A DNA stretch of 64,000 nt from Thermoanaerobacterium sp. CMT5567-10 (GCF_030534315.2 NZ_CP130558.2:1361501-1425500); one strand, 5' to 3'; positions 35,436-46,853 are shown, counted from the first letter of the stretch. Notes: generated by a model from the letters alone, not told the origin. Made by a program: numbers and translations.

Positions 35436-36725
35436 TCACATTATATTTTTTAATGTAGTATACAAAAGAACCGCATTTAATGCGATAATAAGCAGTGATA
35501 TTCCCCAGCCAGCAATATTAGTTGCCAATTTGTTTGCAAAGTCCACCATATACTCTTTCTTAGATGTTATTACAAGCATCGGTATAATAGCAAAAGGAAG
35601 TGCGAAGCTTAATGCGACTTGACTCATGATCAAAGCCTTCATAGGATTTACCCCCATAAAAATTACAGCGATTGAAGGTATTATAGTAGCAAGTCTTTTT
35701 AAGTAAGTTGGAAACCTTATATTAATAAAACCATCCATGACTGTCTCCCCTGCCATAGTACCAACTGCAGATGATGAAAATCCCGATGCTAAGAGAGCCA
35801 CAGCAAAAGCCACACTGGACAGTGAACCTAAAAGAGGCTCTAATGATCTATGAGCATCCTCAATAGAATTTACGATAACACCTTCTTTAAAAAACACAGC
35901 GGCAGAAACTATCACCATTGCTGCATTGACTATAAAAGCAATGTTCATAGCAATTACTATATCTATTTTTTCCATACGAAGGTGATGTCTTTTTTGATTT
36001 AAATTCAGTTTGTAATTTCTCTTTTGCACTAATTGAGAGTGGAGAAATATTACGTGAGGCATTACAGTGGCCCCAAGCATTCCTACAGCAATAAACAGTG
36101 CATTACCATTTGCAATTGATGGAACAAGTGTATGGAGCCCCACCTCCAACCAGTCCGGTTTTGCCAAAAATATTTCAAATGCGTATGCTACACATATTAC
36201 ACCTATTAATACTTCAATGATAACCTCAATAATTCTCTGTCCGAATTTCTGCAAATATGTTATGCAAAATGTCACAGTACCTGTAATAATCCCTGCGATA
36301 GTTAAAGGTATCTTAAAAAGAAGATATATTCCAATGGCACCTCCCAAAAACTCTGCCATTGTAGTAGCAATGGCAGCAAGCTCTGAAATAATCCATAATA
36401 GGATATTTATTTTTTTAGAAAACACCAATCCACACATCTCTGATAAATTTTTTCCTGTTGCAATTCCTAGCTTTGCAGATAAATATTGCAAGAAAATCGC
36501 CATTATATTGCTCCACAATATAACCCATATAAGGCTGTAATTGAATGCAGCACCACCAGTTATATTCGTTGCAAAATTTCCGGGATCTATATAAGCAACG
36601 CTTACAATAAATGCAGGCCCCAAATACCTTATAATATCTTTTATTCTTTTTATAATTAAATAATTACTTGCTTTTTTATTGCTTGCAATAAAATCTGTTA
36701 AACTCACGCTATCTGCACCCTTCAT
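35436..36725 (-). CDS. mntH: NRAMP-family Mn2+/Fe2+ transporter
   Basis: A 429-residue NRAMP protein with about 11 membrane helices. The metal-binding TM1 motif is DPGNFATN (near 45) and TM6 has GATVMPHVIFLHSQLVQ, with the conserved methionine and histidine. It imports Mn2+ or Fe2+ by proton symport. The N-terminus has an extra 30-residue cytoplasmic tail. It is divergent from a DtxR/MntR-family regulator 128 bp away, which very likely controls it. Confidence 0.92.
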   Translation of the reverse strand: MKGADSVSLTDFIASNKKASNYLIIKRIKDIIRYLGPAFIVSVAYIDPGNFATNITGGAAFNYSLIWVILWSNIMAIFLQYLSAKLGIATGKNLSEMCGLVFSKKINILLWIISELAAIATTMAEFLGGAIGIYLLFKIPLTIAGIITGTVTFCITYLQKFGQRIIEVIIEVLIGVICVAYAFEIFLAKPDWLEVGLHTLVPSIANGNALFIAVGMLGATVMPHVIFLHSQLVQKRNYKLNLNQKRHHLRMEKIDIVIAMNIAFIVNAAMVIVSAAVFFKEGVIVNSIEDAHRSLEPLLGSLSSVAFAVALLASGFSSSAVGTMAGETVMDGFINIRFPTYLKRLATIIPSIAVIFMGVNPMKALIMSQVALSFALPFAIIPMLVITSKKEYMVDFANKLATNIAGWGISLLIIALNAVLLYTTLKNIM

Positions 36726-36803
36726 TAAACCACATCCTTTCTAATCTTTCACAAGTAAAAAAATATTAGCCAATCCTAAAATTGAAATTTCTAACATAGA
36801 ATA

Positions 36804-36828
36804 TGTAAACAAGAATTATTTTGTTACA
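36804..36828. promoter_or_regulatory. Imperfect palindrome, candidate MntR-type operator
   Basis: TGTAAACAA (36804-36812) and TTTGTTACA (36820-36828) are inverted with 7 of 9 matches, lying between mntH and the DtxR-family gene just before the regulator's ribosome site. Regulation is inferred from position. Confidence 0.4.
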
Positions 36829-36853
36829 ATCTCAAAAAAAGAAGGTGGAAATT

Positions 36854-37321
36854 TTGAGCGAAGATTTCTATACATTCAGCGAATACATGAAAAAAGAAAA
36901 CAATTCTTTAACAGCATCAATGGAAGATTATCTTGAAATGATATATAGGTTATCTATAAAAACAGGATTTGTAAGGCTGCATGAATTAGCAGATGCATTA
37001 AACGTGCAGCCTCCTTCAGCTACAAAAATGGTCCAAAAATTGGCTGAACTAAATCTCATAAACTATGAAAAGTATGGAGTCATAACTTTAAGTAACGCAG
37101 GTAAAGCAATAGGAAAAAATCTTATAAAAAGGCACAATACCATATTAGAATTTCTAAAGACATTAGGAATAGGAGAAAATCATCTTTTAGAAGAGACGGA
37201 AAAAATAGAGCATACGATAAATGAAAACACGCTTCAATGTTTCACAAATTTTATCGAATTTTTAAAAGCAAATAAAGATGTAAAAGAAAGACTGACCGAA
37301 TACATAAGTTCAAAGAAATAG
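36854..37321 (+). CDS. DtxR/MntR-family metal-dependent repressor
   Basis: A 155-residue regulator. The winged HTH is NSLTASMEDYLEMIYRLS ... GFVRLHELADALNVQPPSATKMVQKLAE, and the dimerisation region follows (ILEFLKTLGIGENHLLEETEKIEHTINENTL), with metal-ligand candidates E and H in this segment. It lacks the SH3-like third domain, as MntR does. The start is TTG at 36854, six bases after AAGGTGG; the longer frame starting at 36821 would begin inside the promoter region. It is divergent from mntH and probably represses it in response to Mn2+ or Fe2+. Confidence 0.86.
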   Translation: MSEDFYTFSEYMKKENNSLTASMEDYLEMIYRLSIKTGFVRLHELADALNVQPPSATKMVQKLAELNLINYEKYGVITLSNAGKAIGKNLIKRHNTILEFLKTLGIGENHLLEETEKIEHTINENTLQCFTNFIEFLKANKDVKERLTEYISSKK

Positions 37322-37422
37322 ATTAAAAATAGATTAGATTTTACAATTTTGTAATATTTAAAACTATTAATATGCTATAATTATAAAGTACACAAAATTA
37401 GCAAAAAGGAATGGGGATTTTG

Positions 37423-38052
37423 ATGTCGTTAATAAAAGTCGGAATCGATATTGTACTTCATCTTGACAAATATTTAGGTACCATCATACAGATGTATGGC
37501 ACGGCAACATATTTGATTATATTTTTAATAATTTTCTTTGAAACAGGGCTTGTTGTAACGCCATTTTTGCCTGGTGATTCTCTTATATTTGCTGCAGGTG
37601 CATTTGCAGCAATAGGCTCTTTAAATGTATTTACATTGTTTATAATTGTGTCAGCGGCTGCAATTTTAGGTGACACTGTAAATTATCATATCGGAAAATT
37701 TATCGGAGAAAAGATATATGAGGCAGAAAACTTAAAACTAATAAAAAAAGAGCATCTTTTGGAAGCTAGAAACTTTTACGAGAAGTACGGCAACATGACA
37801 ATAGTTCTTGGTAGATTCATACCGATAATAAGGACATTTGTGCCATTCGTTGCAGGTATAGGTGAAATGAACTACCTTCACTTCTTGACGTACAATGCAT
37901 TAGGCGGCATAATTTGGGCCGCATTGTTCTCATTTGGCGGATACTACTTTGGAAATCTTGAGGTTGTAAAAACTCATTTTGGTTTTGTAACAATTGCTAT
38001 AATTGTAATATCTTTAATACCTGCTGTTATAACTTTCTTAAGAAGAAAGTAA
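37423..38052 (+). CDS. DedA-family membrane protein
   Basis: A 209-residue integral membrane protein with the DedA signature: FFETGLVVTPFLPGDSLIFAAGAFA (re-entrant region) and, later, LGRFIPIIRTFVPFVAGIGEMNYLHFLTYNALGGIIWA, with the conserved G-R-F-x-P-x-x-R-T. DedA proteins act in undecaprenyl-phosphate or lipid flipping and envelope homeostasis. The ATG at 37423 follows GGGG by six bases; a frame four codons longer has its ribosome site too close. A strong terminator follows, so it is probably monocistronic. Confidence 0.9.
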   Translation: MSLIKVGIDIVLHLDKYLGTIIQMYGTATYLIIFLIIFFETGLVVTPFLPGDSLIFAAGAFAAIGSLNVFTLFIIVSAAAILGDTVNYHIGKFIGEKIYEAENLKLIKKEHLLEARNFYEKYGNMTIVLGRFIPIIRTFVPFVAGIGEMNYLHFLTYNALGGIIWAALFSFGGYYFGNLEVVKTHFGFVTIAIIVISLIPAVITFLRRK

Positions 38053-38085
38053 AAGCGAGATTGCGCAAGTCTATCTCGCTTTTTT
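38051..38085 (+). terminator. Terminator after dedA
   Basis: AGCGAGAT (38054-38061) pairs with ATCTCGCT (38073-38080), followed by TTTTT, directly after the dedA stop. Confidence 0.9.
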
Positions 38086-38148
38086 ATGCATTTAATTGAC
38101 AAACCTTTATCACAATTCTTTATTTAAAAAATATTTTTGGTTAAATTA

Positions 38149-38177
38149 TTGACAATTAAATTGGTATATTGTAATAT
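38149..38177 (+). promoter_or_regulatory. Promoter of the CoA-disulfide reductase operon
   Basis: TTGACA (38149-38154), 17 bp, TAATAT (38172-38177). The -10 region lies in AT-rich symmetric sequence (TATATTGTAATATTA) that could be the operator of the downstream ArsR-type regulator. Confidence 0.7.
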
Positions 38178-38212
38178 TAAGATATAATAATATGTTAATA
38201 GGAGGAAGATTT

Positions 38213-40678
38213 ATGAAAGTTGTAATTGTTGGAGGCGTTGCTGGCGGCGCTTCTGCTGCAGCAAGGTTGAGAAGACTTAATGAAGACGCTGAAATTATAC
38301 TCTTTGAAAAGGGAGAATATATATCTTATGCTAACTGCGGTTTGCCGTATTATATAGGTGAAGTCATAAAAGAACGTGAAAAATTAGTCGTTCAAACACC
38401 TGAAGGTATGTCAAAGCGATTCAACATCGATATAAGGACATCATCAGAAGTCACAAAGATAAATCCTGATGAAAAAATTGTAGTCGTTCATGATATAAAA
38501 AATGACAGAACTTACACAGAAAGCTATGATAAGTTGATTTTATCACCAGGTGCAGAACCAATAAAACCTCCAATGCCTGGTATAGATAGCAAAAACATCT
38601 TTACACTGAGAAATATTCCAGACACCTTTAGAATAAAAGACTACGTTGATTACAACAATCCTAAAAAGGCTGTCGTAGTTGGCGGCGGTTTTATTGGGCT
38701 AGAAGTTGCAGAAAATCTTAAAGAGGTAGGTCTTGATGTAACGGTCGTCGAACTTGCTGACCACGTTATGGCACCTCTTGATTATGAAATGGCTTCTATT
38801 GTCCACCAGCACCTGAGGGACAAAGGCATAAACCTAATATTGAAAGACGGTGTCAAAGAATTTCAGCACAAAGACAATTCAACAACTGTAGTATTAAACA
38901 GTGGAAAAACAATAGATACTGATATGGTTGTCTTAGGCATCGGTGTAAGACCGGATATCAGGCTTGCAAAAGATGCAGGCCTTGAAATAGGCGAAAGAGG
39001 CGGTATAAAAGTCAATGAATACATGCAGACATCGAATCCTGATATATACGCCGTAGGTGATGCTATAGAGGTAAAAGACTATATAAACGGAAGCAATACT
39101 TTGATACCATTAGCCGGACCTGCAAACAAACAAGGCCGTATAGCAGCAGACAATATTTGTGGAAGAAAAAGCAAATATGATGGCACACAAGGTACTTCTG
39201 TCGCAAAAATTTTCGACTTGACTGTCGCAACAACTGGAAACAATGAAACAATCTTAAAAAGAGCTGGGATAGATTACGAAAAAGTCATAATACACCCAAA
39301 TTCACACGCCAGCTACTACCCTGATGCACTGCCAATGACTATAAAGCTAATATTTAAAAAAGATGATGGAAAAATCTTAGGCGCTCAAATAGTTGGATTT
39401 GACGGTGTTGATAAGAGAATTGACGTAATAGCTACAGCAATTCGGGCAAATATGACGGTATATGATCTGGAAGAGCTTGAATTATCCTACGCACCTCCGT
39501 ATTCATCGGCAAAAGACCCTGTAAATATGGCAGGTTTCGCAGCTTCCAATATATTAAGAGGTGATATAAGCGTATTCCACTGGGACGAAATTGAAAACAT
39601 AGATGTGTCAAAATCCATTATACTTGACGTAAGGACAGATATGGAGTACCAGCTTGGAAACATCAAAGGTTCTATAAATATACCCGTTGATGAGCTTAGA
39701 GAAAACCTCGATAAAATACCTAAAGATAAAAATATATATGTTTATTGTCAGGTAGGTTTAAGAGGATATATAGCATGCAGAATACTTATGCAAAATGGTT
39801 TTAAATCTGTTAAAAACTTAAGCGGCGGGTACAAGATATATGAAACTGCAACGTCAGATTCCAGTGATATTACCATAAGATACGATGATGAACAAACAGA
39901 GTGCGGTATGTGCATATCATCTGATAAAAAAAAACTAGATGACAGCAATGCTACATTAGAAATTGACGCATGTGGTCTTCAATGTCCAGGTCCCATAATG
40001 CAGACATTTAACGCAATAAAAAATCTAAAAGACGGAGATATATTAAAAATCAAAGCTTCAGACCCGGGTTTTGAAAATGACATAAAAACTTGGTGTCAGA
40101 GAACAGGAAATACGCTTCTGAACTTATATCATGAGGGAAGGACAATTGTTGCTAAGATAAGAAAGGATACCAATGATAAGAAGGTTGAGGTAAGTCAGAA
40201 TTCGGGAAAAAACGACAAAGCAATCATCGTATTCAGCGGAGATCTTGATAAAGCCATCGCTGCATTTATAATAGCAAATGGTGCTGCCGCTATGGGTAGA
40301 AAAGTTACACTGTTTTTCACCTTCTGGGGATTAAATATACTGAGAAAGCCAGAAAAAGTATCAATTAAAAAGGACTTCTTTAGCAAAATGTTTGGCATGA
40401 TGATGCCAAGAGGTTCTAAAAAGCTAAAACTTTCAAAGATGAACATGTTCGGCATAGGACCTAAAATGATAAGATATATTATGAACAAGAAAAACGTATC
40501 TTCACTGGAAGATTTAATACAACAGGCACTTAAAAATGGTGTAAGGATTGTTGCATGCAACATGTCATCTGATATAATGGGTATAACTAAAGAAGAACTT
40601 ATAGATGGTGTTGAGTTAGGCGGTGTGGCATCATTTATAGGCGCAGCAGAGCAGTCAGACACGACGCTTTTCATCTAA
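38213..40678 (+). CDS. Multidomain CoA-disulfide reductase / rhodanese / TusA / DsrE fusion
   Basis: An 821-residue sulfur-trafficking flavoprotein. Residues 1-445 are an FAD/NAD(P)-dependent disulfide reductase (VVIVGGVAGGASAAARLRR; active-site C42 in SYANCGLPYYIG; NAD site VVVGGGFIGLEVAENL), like CoA-disulfide or per/polysulfide reductases. About 450-555 is a rhodanese domain with C512 in YVYCQVGLRG. About 583-655 is TusA-like with EIDACGLQCPGPIMQ, C591 being the sulfur carrier. About 665-821 is a DsrE/DsrF-like domain (KAIIVFSGDLDKAIAAFIIANGAAAMG). The parts form a relay for persulfide sulfur and reduction of polysulfide or CoA-persulfide. ATG at 38213 follows AGGAGGAAG; an upstream frame overlaps that site. 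An ArsR-type gene follows. Confidence 0.93.
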   Translation: MKVVIVGGVAGGASAAARLRRLNEDAEIILFEKGEYISYANCGLPYYIGEVIKEREKLVVQTPEGMSKRFNIDIRTSSEVTKINPDEKIVVVHDIKNDRTYTESYDKLILSPGAEPIKPPMPGIDSKNIFTLRNIPDTFRIKDYVDYNNPKKAVVVGGGFIGLEVAENLKEVGLDVTVVELADHVMAPLDYEMASIVHQHLRDKGINLILKDGVKEFQHKDNSTTVVLNSGKTIDTDMVVLGIGVRPDIRLAKDAGLEIGERGGIKVNEYMQTSNPDIYAVGDAIEVKDYINGSNTLIPLAGPANKQGRIAADNICGRKSKYDGTQGTSVAKIFDLTVATTGNNETILKRAGIDYEKVIIHPNSHASYYPDALPMTIKLIFKKDDGKILGAQIVGFDGVDKRIDVIATAIRANMTVYDLEELELSYAPPYSSAKDPVNMAGFAASNILRGDISVFHWDEIENIDVSKSIILDVRTDMEYQLGNIKGSINIPVDELRENLDKIPKDKNIYVYCQVGLRGYIACRILMQNGFKSVKNLSGGYKIYETATSDSSDITIRYDDEQTECGMCISSDKKKLDDSNATLEIDACGLQCPGPIMQTFNAIKNLKDGDILKIKASDPGFENDIKTWCQRTGNTLLNLYHEGRTIVAKIRKDTNDKKVEVSQNSGKNDKAIIVFSGDLDKAIAAFIIANGAAAMGRKVTLFFTFWGLNILRKPEKVSIKKDFFSKMFGMMMPRGSKKLKLSKMNMFGIGPKMIRYIMNKKNVSSLEDLIQQALKNGVRIVACNMSSDIMGITKEELIDGVELGGVASFIGAAEQSDTTLFI

Positions 40679-40699
40679 TCAATGATGGAGGGATCTTCA

Positions 40700-40999
40700 C
40701 TGGAAAACCATAAGATAGATGTTGAAAAAAATTTTAAGAAATACGAAAAAATAGCAGACAAATTAAAAGCAATCGCACATCCTTACAGACTGTGCATTGT
40801 AAAAGGCCTTATAGATGGAGAGTGCAATGTTACAACGATACAGGAATGTTTAAATCTACCTCAGTCAACAGTATCACAACACATTTCAAAATTGAAATCT
40901 GCCGGTATAATAGAAGGCAGGCGAAGCGGACTAGAAATCTGCTATCGAGTTGTAGACAATAACATTATCGATGTAGTCAAGCTTTTATTGAATGATTAG
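40700..40999 (+). CDS. ArsR-family regulator, possibly persulfide-responsive
   Basis: A winged-helix ArsR/SmtB protein of about 100 residues: KLKAIAHPYRLCIVKGLIDGECNVTTIQECLNLPQSTVSQHISKLKSAGII followed by the wing GRRSGLEICYRV. Two cysteines near the first helices (LCIV and ECNV) could sense persulfide or metal, as in SqrR/BigR-type regulators, which commonly sit beside rhodanese/CoADR genes. The start is uncertain: the ATG at 40682 has no ribosome site, while the in-frame CTG at 40700 lies seven bases after GGAGGG, so I choose CTG. It follows the reductase by about 20 bp and probably regulates that operon. Confidence 0.82.
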   Translation: MENHKIDVEKNFKKYEKIADKLKAIAHPYRLCIVKGLIDGECNVTTIQECLNLPQSTVSQHISKLKSAGIIEGRRSGLEICYRVVDNNIIDVVKLLLND

Positions 41000-41000
41000 T

Positions 41001-41030
41001 AAAAGAGATAGGATATTTCCTATCTCTTTT
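41001..41030. terminator. Bidirectional terminator between arsR-type gene and argH
   Basis: AAAAGAGATAGGA pairs with TCCTATCTCTTTT (41001-41030), a 13-bp stem with T runs on both sides, between convergent operons. Confidence 0.92.
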
Positions 41031-41044
41031 GCTATACGTCTTTT

Positions 41045-42379
41045 TTATCTAGATTCTTTTTCATCCAGAGTTGGAGAGCCTATAGTTTTTTTATTTTTTA
41101 TACTGTTTTTCAAATCAATTGCTTTATAGACATCTACATCTATAGAATCGCAAAACGACTTTAAATCTTTAATTGATAAGTCTTCAATTGCGCAATTTTT
41201 ATCTATGGCGTACAATACGACTTTCCCTGTTATCTCATGTGCTTTTCTAAATGGAATCCCCTTTGATACGAGATAGTCAGCAAAATCTGTAGCATTCATA
41301 TAGCCGTATTTAGCCGCTGTTTCCATGTTGCTTTTTTTTACGTGCATTGTCTTAATCATGCCTGTAAATACTTCTATACATATCTTTAACGTATCTACAG
41401 TGTCAAAAAGTGCTTCCTTATCTTCCTGCATATCTTTGTTATAAGCAAGAGGAAGTCCTTTCATAACTGTAAGCAAAGTCATTAAATTTCCATACACCCT
41501 TCCCGTCTTTCCTCGAATCAGTTCTGCAGCATCAGGGTTTTTCTTTTGCGGCATCATGCTGCTTCCCGTTGAGTACCTATCATCAAGCTCTATAAAATCA
41601 AATTCTTTGCTGGACCACAGTATGATTTCCTCACAGAAGCGGCTTAGGTGCATCATTACGATTGAAGAGAAGCTTAAAAATTCTATCACAAAATCCCTAT
41701 CGCTAACTGCGTCGAGGCTGTTTTGTGTTATGTCATCAAAGCCAAGAAGTTTTGCTACGTACCTTCTGTCTATATTGTATGATGTGCCCGCTAATGCACC
41801 TGAACCTAATGGCATTATATTTACCCTTTTTACCATATCATTAAGCCTTGATAAATCCCTTTTAAACATCTCCACATATGCCATCATGTGATGTCCGAAA
41901 GTAACAGGCTGAGCCCTTTGTAAATGGGTATATCCAGGCATAATTGTATTTTTGTATTCATCTGCTATACTTTGAAGCGTATTAATTAGAAGCCTTATAT
42001 CACTTTCTATCTCTTTAATAGCATCTCTTAAATAAAGCCTCACATCCGTTGCAACTTGATCATTGCGGCTTCTCCCTGTATGAAGCTTCCGCCCGGCATC
42101 TCCAATTTTCTCCGTCAAAAGCCTTTCAACGTATGTGTGTACATCCTCATCATCTGGTATATGATTTGTATCAGTTTCTTTTAGTATTTCATTTAAGCCG
42201 TCTACAATGAGATTTGTTTCATCATCGCTTAAGACACCGGCTTTGTTTAAACCCTTAGCATGTGCGATTGATCCTTCAACATCGTATCTAAAAAGCCTTA
42301 TATCAAAAGAAATGGAGGAATTAAACTCCTCCATAAGTTTGTCAACGCTACCTTTAAACCTACCTCCCCACAGCTTCAT
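41045..42379 (-). CDS. argH: Argininosuccinate lyase
   Basis: A 444-residue member of the aspartase/fumarase superfamily, cleaving argininosuccinate to arginine and fumarate, the last step of arginine synthesis. It begins [22 protein letters not shown] and has [35 protein letters not shown] and the signature [20 protein letters not shown]. Length is a little under the usual 460, from a shorter C-terminus. The start overlaps the end of argG by 20 bp. Last gene of the arginine operon, followed by a strong terminator. Confidence 0.97.
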   Translation of the reverse strand: MKLWGGRFKGSVDKLMEEFNSSISFDIRLFRYDVEGSIAHAKGLNKAGVLSDDETNLIVDGLNEILKETDTNHIPDDEDVHTYVERLLTEKIGDAGRKLHTGRSRNDQVATDVRLYLRDAIKEIESDIRLLINTLQSIADEYKNTIMPGYTHLQRAQPVTFGHHMMAYVEMFKRDLSRLNDMVKRVNIMPLGSGALAGTSYNIDRRYVAKLLGFDDITQNSLDAVSDRDFVIEFLSFSSIVMMHLSRFCEEIILWSSKEFDFIELDDRYSTGSSMMPQKKNPDAAELIRGKTGRVYGNLMTLLTVMKGLPLAYNKDMQEDKEALFDTVDTLKICIEVFTGMIKTMHVKKSNMETAAKYGYMNATDFADYLVSKGIPFRKAHEITGKVVLYAIDKNCAIEDLSIKDLKSFCDSIDVDVYKAIDLKNSIKNKKTIGSPTLDEKESR

Positions 42380-43598
42380 TGAAACCTTCCTTTCTATTCA
42401 TCTCCATAAGCGCTTTTATCTTAAGCGGCAAACCAAACAAGTTTATAAATCCTTCTGCATCTTTCTGATTGTATACTTCATCTTCACCAAATGTTACAAA
42501 TTCCTCGTTGTACAGTGAATAAGGTGACTTTGAACCCGCATTTATTATACTGCCTTTATAAAGTTTCAATCTAACAGTTCCAGTAACATTTTGCTGTGTC
42601 GCATCTACAAACGCATCTAAGGACTCTCTAAGCGTCGAAAACCACAATCCATTGTAAACAAGATCAGCATATTTCTGAGCTACTATATCTTTAAACCTCA
42701 TAGTTTCCTTATCCAGCACAAGATACTCCAATTCTTTGTGGGCTGCGTAAAGAACTGTTCCTGCAGGTGTTTCGTAAACACCACGGGATTTCATACCTAC
42801 AAGTCTATTTTCTACAATATCAGCTATCCCTATTCCATTTCTTCCGGCAATCAAATTAAGCTCTTCTATCATCTTTGCTGGACTGCTGTAAGATTTTCCA
42901 TTTACTTTTACAGGTAGGCCCTTCTCAAACTCTAAGACAACGTACTCCGGCTCATCTGGTGCTTTTTCTGGTGGTACTATAATGTCATATAGGCTGCCTT
43001 TAGGTTCATTCCACGGATCCTCCAAATCTCCGCCTTCGTGGCTTATGTGCCATAAATTGTTGTCAACGCTGTATATCTTTTCTTTTGTAACAGGCACAGG
43101 AATACCTTTCTTTTTCGCATAGTCTATTTCTTGCTCCCTGGATTTAAAGTCCCATATTCTCCACGGAGCTATTATCTCTATTGATGGGTCCAGCGCTCGT
43201 ATGGACACTTCAAATCTCACTTGATCGTTGCCTTTTCCTGTAGCACCGTGTGCGATAGCCTTTGCACCTTCCTTATGTGCTATCTCTACAAGTTTTTTGG
43301 CAATAAGAGGCCTTGCAAATGATGTGCCTAAAAGGTATTTGCCTTCATATACAGCACCAGCCTTTAGTGTTGGAAAAATGTAATCTTTGACAAATTCATC
43401 TTTTACATCTTCGACATATATCTTGCTGGCACCGCTTAATAGTGCTTTCTCTTTTATGCTATTAAGTTCATTTCCCTGACCAACATCTATGCAAGCCGCT
43501 ATTATCTCACATTCGTAGTTTTCTTTAAGCCATGGTATAATGACAGACGTATCAAGACCGCCTGAATACGCCAGTACTACTTTTTCTCCTTTTAACAT
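42360..43598 (-). CDS. argG: Argininosuccinate synthase
   Basis: A 412-residue ATP-dependent ligase joining citrulline and aspartate. The PP-loop is [18 protein letters not shown] near the N-terminus; other family sites are [15 protein letters not shown] and [17 protein letters not shown]. Length is normal. It lies 33 bp after carB and overlaps argH. Its ATP is converted to AMP and PPi, which the PpaC pyrophosphatase elsewhere in the window would clear. Confidence 0.97.
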   Translation of the reverse strand: MLKGEKVVLAYSGGLDTSVIIPWLKENYECEIIAACIDVGQGNELNSIKEKALLSGASKIYVEDVKDEFVKDYIFPTLKAGAVYEGKYLLGTSFARPLIAKKLVEIAHKEGAKAIAHGATGKGNDQVRFEVSIRALDPSIEIIAPWRIWDFKSREQEIDYAKKKGIPVPVTKEKIYSVDNNLWHISHEGGDLEDPWNEPKGSLYDIIVPPEKAPDEPEYVVLEFEKGLPVKVNGKSYSSPAKMIEELNLIAGRNGIGIADIVENRLVGMKSRGVYETPAGTVLYAAHKELEYLVLDKETMRFKDIVAQKYADLVYNGLWFSTLRESLDAFVDATQQNVTGTVRLKLYKGSIINAGSKSPYSLYNEEFVTFGEDEVYNQKDAEGFINLFGLPLKIKALMEMNRKEGFNEAVGR

Positions 43599-43631
43599 AA
43601 TATAATCTCCCCTTCATAAATAATTAGTATT

Positions 43632-46600
43632 TTATAAGACTGATTTTTTTAAATTTTTAGACTGTAACTCGTGATATTCATTAAGCGAAAGATAATTAAG
43701 ACCGTTTAGCTTCACTTTCTGTACCGCTTGAAGTGCTGCCTTTGCCGTATCAAGTGATGTAAACAGTGGAACCCTGTATTCGCAGGCTGTGCGCCTTAAG
43801 ATGAATCCATCGTTGTCTACCTTTTTGCCATGAGTCGGTATATTAATTACAAGTGAAAAATATCCTTCTTTTAATAGTCTTATAGCATCCTTTATATTGA
43901 CATGTTTCACATTAATGCCCATAGAATTGAAATGCCTTGCAGTACCTGATGTGCCAAATATCTCATAGCCGGCATCGTAATACTTCTTTACCATAGTCAT
44001 TGATTCGGCCACATTTTTGTGCGATATAGATATTAGTATTCGACCATTGGCCGGTATATTTAAATTCGCTCCTGCCATCGCCTTGTAAAGAGCACCTTCA
44101 TAGCTTAAGTCTATGCCCATTATTTCCCCTGTCGACTTCATCTCTGGTCCCAGCATAACTTCAACATTAGTAAGTTTTTCTGTAGAAAATACAGGTGCTT
44201 TTACGATTGTGTGTGTCGTCTTAGGCCATAAAACATCTTCGTAGCCTAAGCTTTTCAATGTATCTCCTAAAGCAATTTTTACGGCTATATCTATCATAGG
44301 AACTCCTGTAGCCTTGCTTATAACAGGAACAGTCCTGGAGGCCCTCGGATTTACTTCTAGAACGTAGACAACACCATCTTTAACAACAAATTGGATATTG
44401 ATAAGCCCTTTTACATTTAGAGCGCATGATATTTTCTTGGTGTATTCTACAATTGTAGATATTTCATGATCAGATAAGTTTCTCGCAGGATACATTGAGA
44501 AACTATCACCTGAATGAACTCCCGCTCTTTCTATATGCTCCATTATTCCTGGAATCAATATATCAGTACCATCGGAAATCGCGTCAACCTCTACTTCCCT
44601 TCCCTCAATGTATTTGTCAATTAAGACAGGCTTTCCTGGAGATACTTTCATGGCATTTGAAACATAATCTATTATTTCCTGAAGGGTATTTACTTTTTCC
44701 ATCGACTGACCGCCAATAACGTATGATGGCCTTACAAGAAGTGGAAATCCCAGTGTCAATGCCACATCTTTTGCATCACCAACTGATAGTGCATAGCCGC
44801 CTTTTGGCTGATTTATATTTAATCTTTCAAGGAGCTTAGAAAACTTTTCTCTGTCTTCACTATCATCGATGTTTTCAAAAGATGTACCTAATATATTCAC
44901 GCCGTTATCAGATAATCCCTGCGCAAGATTTATAGCTGTTTGCCCTCCAAACATCACCATGACGCCAAGAGGCTTCTCTTTTTCAACAATGTTTAATACA
45001 TCCTCCAGTGTCAGTGGTTCAAAGTACAATCTGTCGCCAGTATCAAAATCCGTGCTGACTGTTTCGGGATTATTATTTATTATAATTGATTTGACTCCTT
45101 TACTTCTTAGTGCCCAGAGAGCTTTAACAGAGCAGTAATCAAATTCAACACCCTGTCCGATTCTTATAGGACCTGAGCCTAAAACTATGACTTTCTTTAT
45201 ATCATGGTGTATTGGAACTTCATCATATTCGCCATAAGTTGAATAAATATACTGTGTAACTGATTCAAATTCTGCTGCACATGTGTCCACCATCTTATAT
45301 GCTGGCACTATTCCGTAGTTTTTCCTTAATTCCCTAACATCTTCCTCATCTATCCCTTTGATACTGGCAATTTCCTTATCTGAAAAGCCCATTCGCTTTG
45401 CTCTTTTCAATAGATCGTGGGTCAAGTCGTTTATAAATATCTCTTTTTCCATCTTTACTAAGTTCAAGAGCTTATTTATAAACCACTTATCTATCTTTGA
45501 TATTTCATTTATATAATTTACAGTGACACCGCGTCGCAGCGCTTCAGCTATATAAAATAGCCTCATGTCATTTGGCTTTTTAATGTTATCTATAATTTCT
45601 TCATCGCTTAATTTTTTTATGCTTTCATTTGTAAGACCATAAGCTTTTATCTCCAAAGACCTTACGGCTTTTAACAATGATGCCTCAAAGCATCTGTCTA
45701 TAGACATCGTCTCGCCTGTGGCCTTCATCTGAGTGCCAATTTTCCTGTCTGTCTCATAAAATTTATCAAAAGGCCATCTTGGAATCTTTGTAACAACGTA
45801 GTCAAGTGACGGCTCAAACAAAGCTGTAGTCTTTCCTGTAACAGGATTTTTAATCTCATCAAGTGTAAATCCAACAGCTATTTTAGCAGCTATCTTCGCT
45901 ATAGGATAACCTGTAGCTTTTGACGCCAGTGCACTTGAACGGCTAACCCTTGGATTCACTTCTATCACGTAGTACTGATGGCTATTAGGGTCCAGTGCAA
46001 ACTGAACATTACAGCCACCTTCAATTTTCAATGCCTTTATGATTTTCAAACTGGCAGTCCTCAGCATCTGGTACTCGTAATCTGTCAATGTCTGTGACGG
46101 TGCCACGACGATACTGTCACCTGTGTGGACACCAACAGGATCAAAGTTTTCCATATTGCATATGGTTATGCAGTTGTCGTTGCTGTCCCTCATCACCTCG
46201 TATTCTATTTCTTTATAACCGTAGAGGGATTTTTCTATCAATACTTCATGTGCCATACTTTTCTTTAAACCTAAATCAACTATAACTTTCAGTTCATCTA
46301 CATTGTTTGCTATGCCACCACCAGTTCCACCTAATGTAAAGGCAGGTCTGACTATCAGTGGATATCCGCATTTTTCAGCAAATTTAACCGCATCATCGAC
46401 GTTATTAACCGTCGTGCTTTCTGCTATAGGTTCTCCTATCTCTTCCATCTTCTTCTTAAACAATTCCCTGTCTTCTGCAGTTTTTATTGATTCGATGGAA
46501 GTTCCTAAAACTTTTAAATTGTACTTATCGATTATTCCACTTTCTTTAAGTTTTACAACTACATTAAGCCCTGTCTGACCGCCGATTGTCCCTAAAATCC

Positions 46601-46853
46601 CGTCTGGCCTTTCTTTCTCTATGATAGCCTCCAATACGTCAACTTCTGGATTTTCTATATACACCACATCGGCGATTTCTGTATCTGTCATTATCGTAGC
46701 AGGATTGTTATTCACCAAGATAACTTTTAATCCTTCTTCTTTTAGTGATTTACATGCTTGTGTTCCGGAATAGTCAAACTCTGCAGCTTGACCTATTACG
46801 ATAGGCCCTGAGCCTATAACAAGCACTTTATTCACTCCTTCATATTTCGGCAA
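43632..46853 (-). CDS. carB: Carbamoyl-phosphate synthase large subunit
   Basis: A 1073-residue CarB with the internal duplication expected: two Rossmann plus ATP-grasp halves ([22 protein letters not shown] at the start and [22 protein letters not shown] near residue 550) and a C-terminal MGS-like allosteric domain ([21 protein letters not shown]). It makes carbamoyl phosphate from bicarbonate, ammonia channelled from CarA, and two ATP. The start is TTG at 46853 ([14 protein letters not shown]), seven bases after AGGAGG, inside the carA tail with a 14-bp overlap. Position in the arg operon suggests an arginine-specific carbamoyl phosphate supply. Confidence 0.96.
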   Translation of the reverse strand: MPKYEGVNKVLVIGSGPIVIGQAAEFDYSGTQACKSLKEEGLKVILVNNNPATIMTDTEIADVVYIENPEVDVLEAIIEKERPDGILGTIGGQTGLNVVVKLKESGIIDKYNLKVLGTSIESIKTAEDRELFKKKMEEIGEPIAESTTVNNVDDAVKFAEKCGYPLIVRPAFTLGGTGGGIANNVDELKVIVDLGLKKSMAHEVLIEKSLYGYKEIEYEVMRDSNDNCITICNMENFDPVGVHTGDSIVVAPSQTLTDYEYQMLRTASLKIIKALKIEGGCNVQFALDPNSHQYYVIEVNPRVSRSSALASKATGYPIAKIAAKIAVGFTLDEIKNPVTGKTTALFEPSLDYVVTKIPRWPFDKFYETDRKIGTQMKATGETMSIDRCFEASLLKAVRSLEIKAYGLTNESIKKLSDEEIIDNIKKPNDMRLFYIAEALRRGVTVNYINEISKIDKWFINKLLNLVKMEKEIFINDLTHDLLKRAKRMGFSDKEIASIKGIDEEDVRELRKNYGIVPAYKMVDTCAAEFESVTQYIYSTYGEYDEVPIHHDIKKVIVLGSGPIRIGQGVEFDYCSVKALWALRSKGVKSIIINNNPETVSTDFDTGDRLYFEPLTLEDVLNIVEKEKPLGVMVMFGGQTAINLAQGLSDNGVNILGTSFENIDDSEDREKFSKLLERLNINQPKGGYALSVGDAKDVALTLGFPLLVRPSYVIGGQSMEKVNTLQEIIDYVSNAMKVSPGKPVLIDKYIEGREVEVDAISDGTDILIPGIMEHIERAGVHSGDSFSMYPARNLSDHEISTIVEYTKKISCALNVKGLINIQFVVKDGVVYVLEVNPRASRTVPVISKATGVPMIDIAVKIALGDTLKSLGYEDVLWPKTTHTIVKAPVFSTEKLTNVEVMLGPEMKSTGEIMGIDLSYEGALYKAMAGANLNIPANGRILISISHKNVAESMTMVKKYYDAGYEIFGTSGTARHFNSMGINVKHVNIKDAIRLLKEGYFSLVINIPTHGKKVDNDGFILRRTACEYRVPLFTSLDTAKAALQAVQKVKLNGLNYLSLNEYHELQSKNLKKSVL

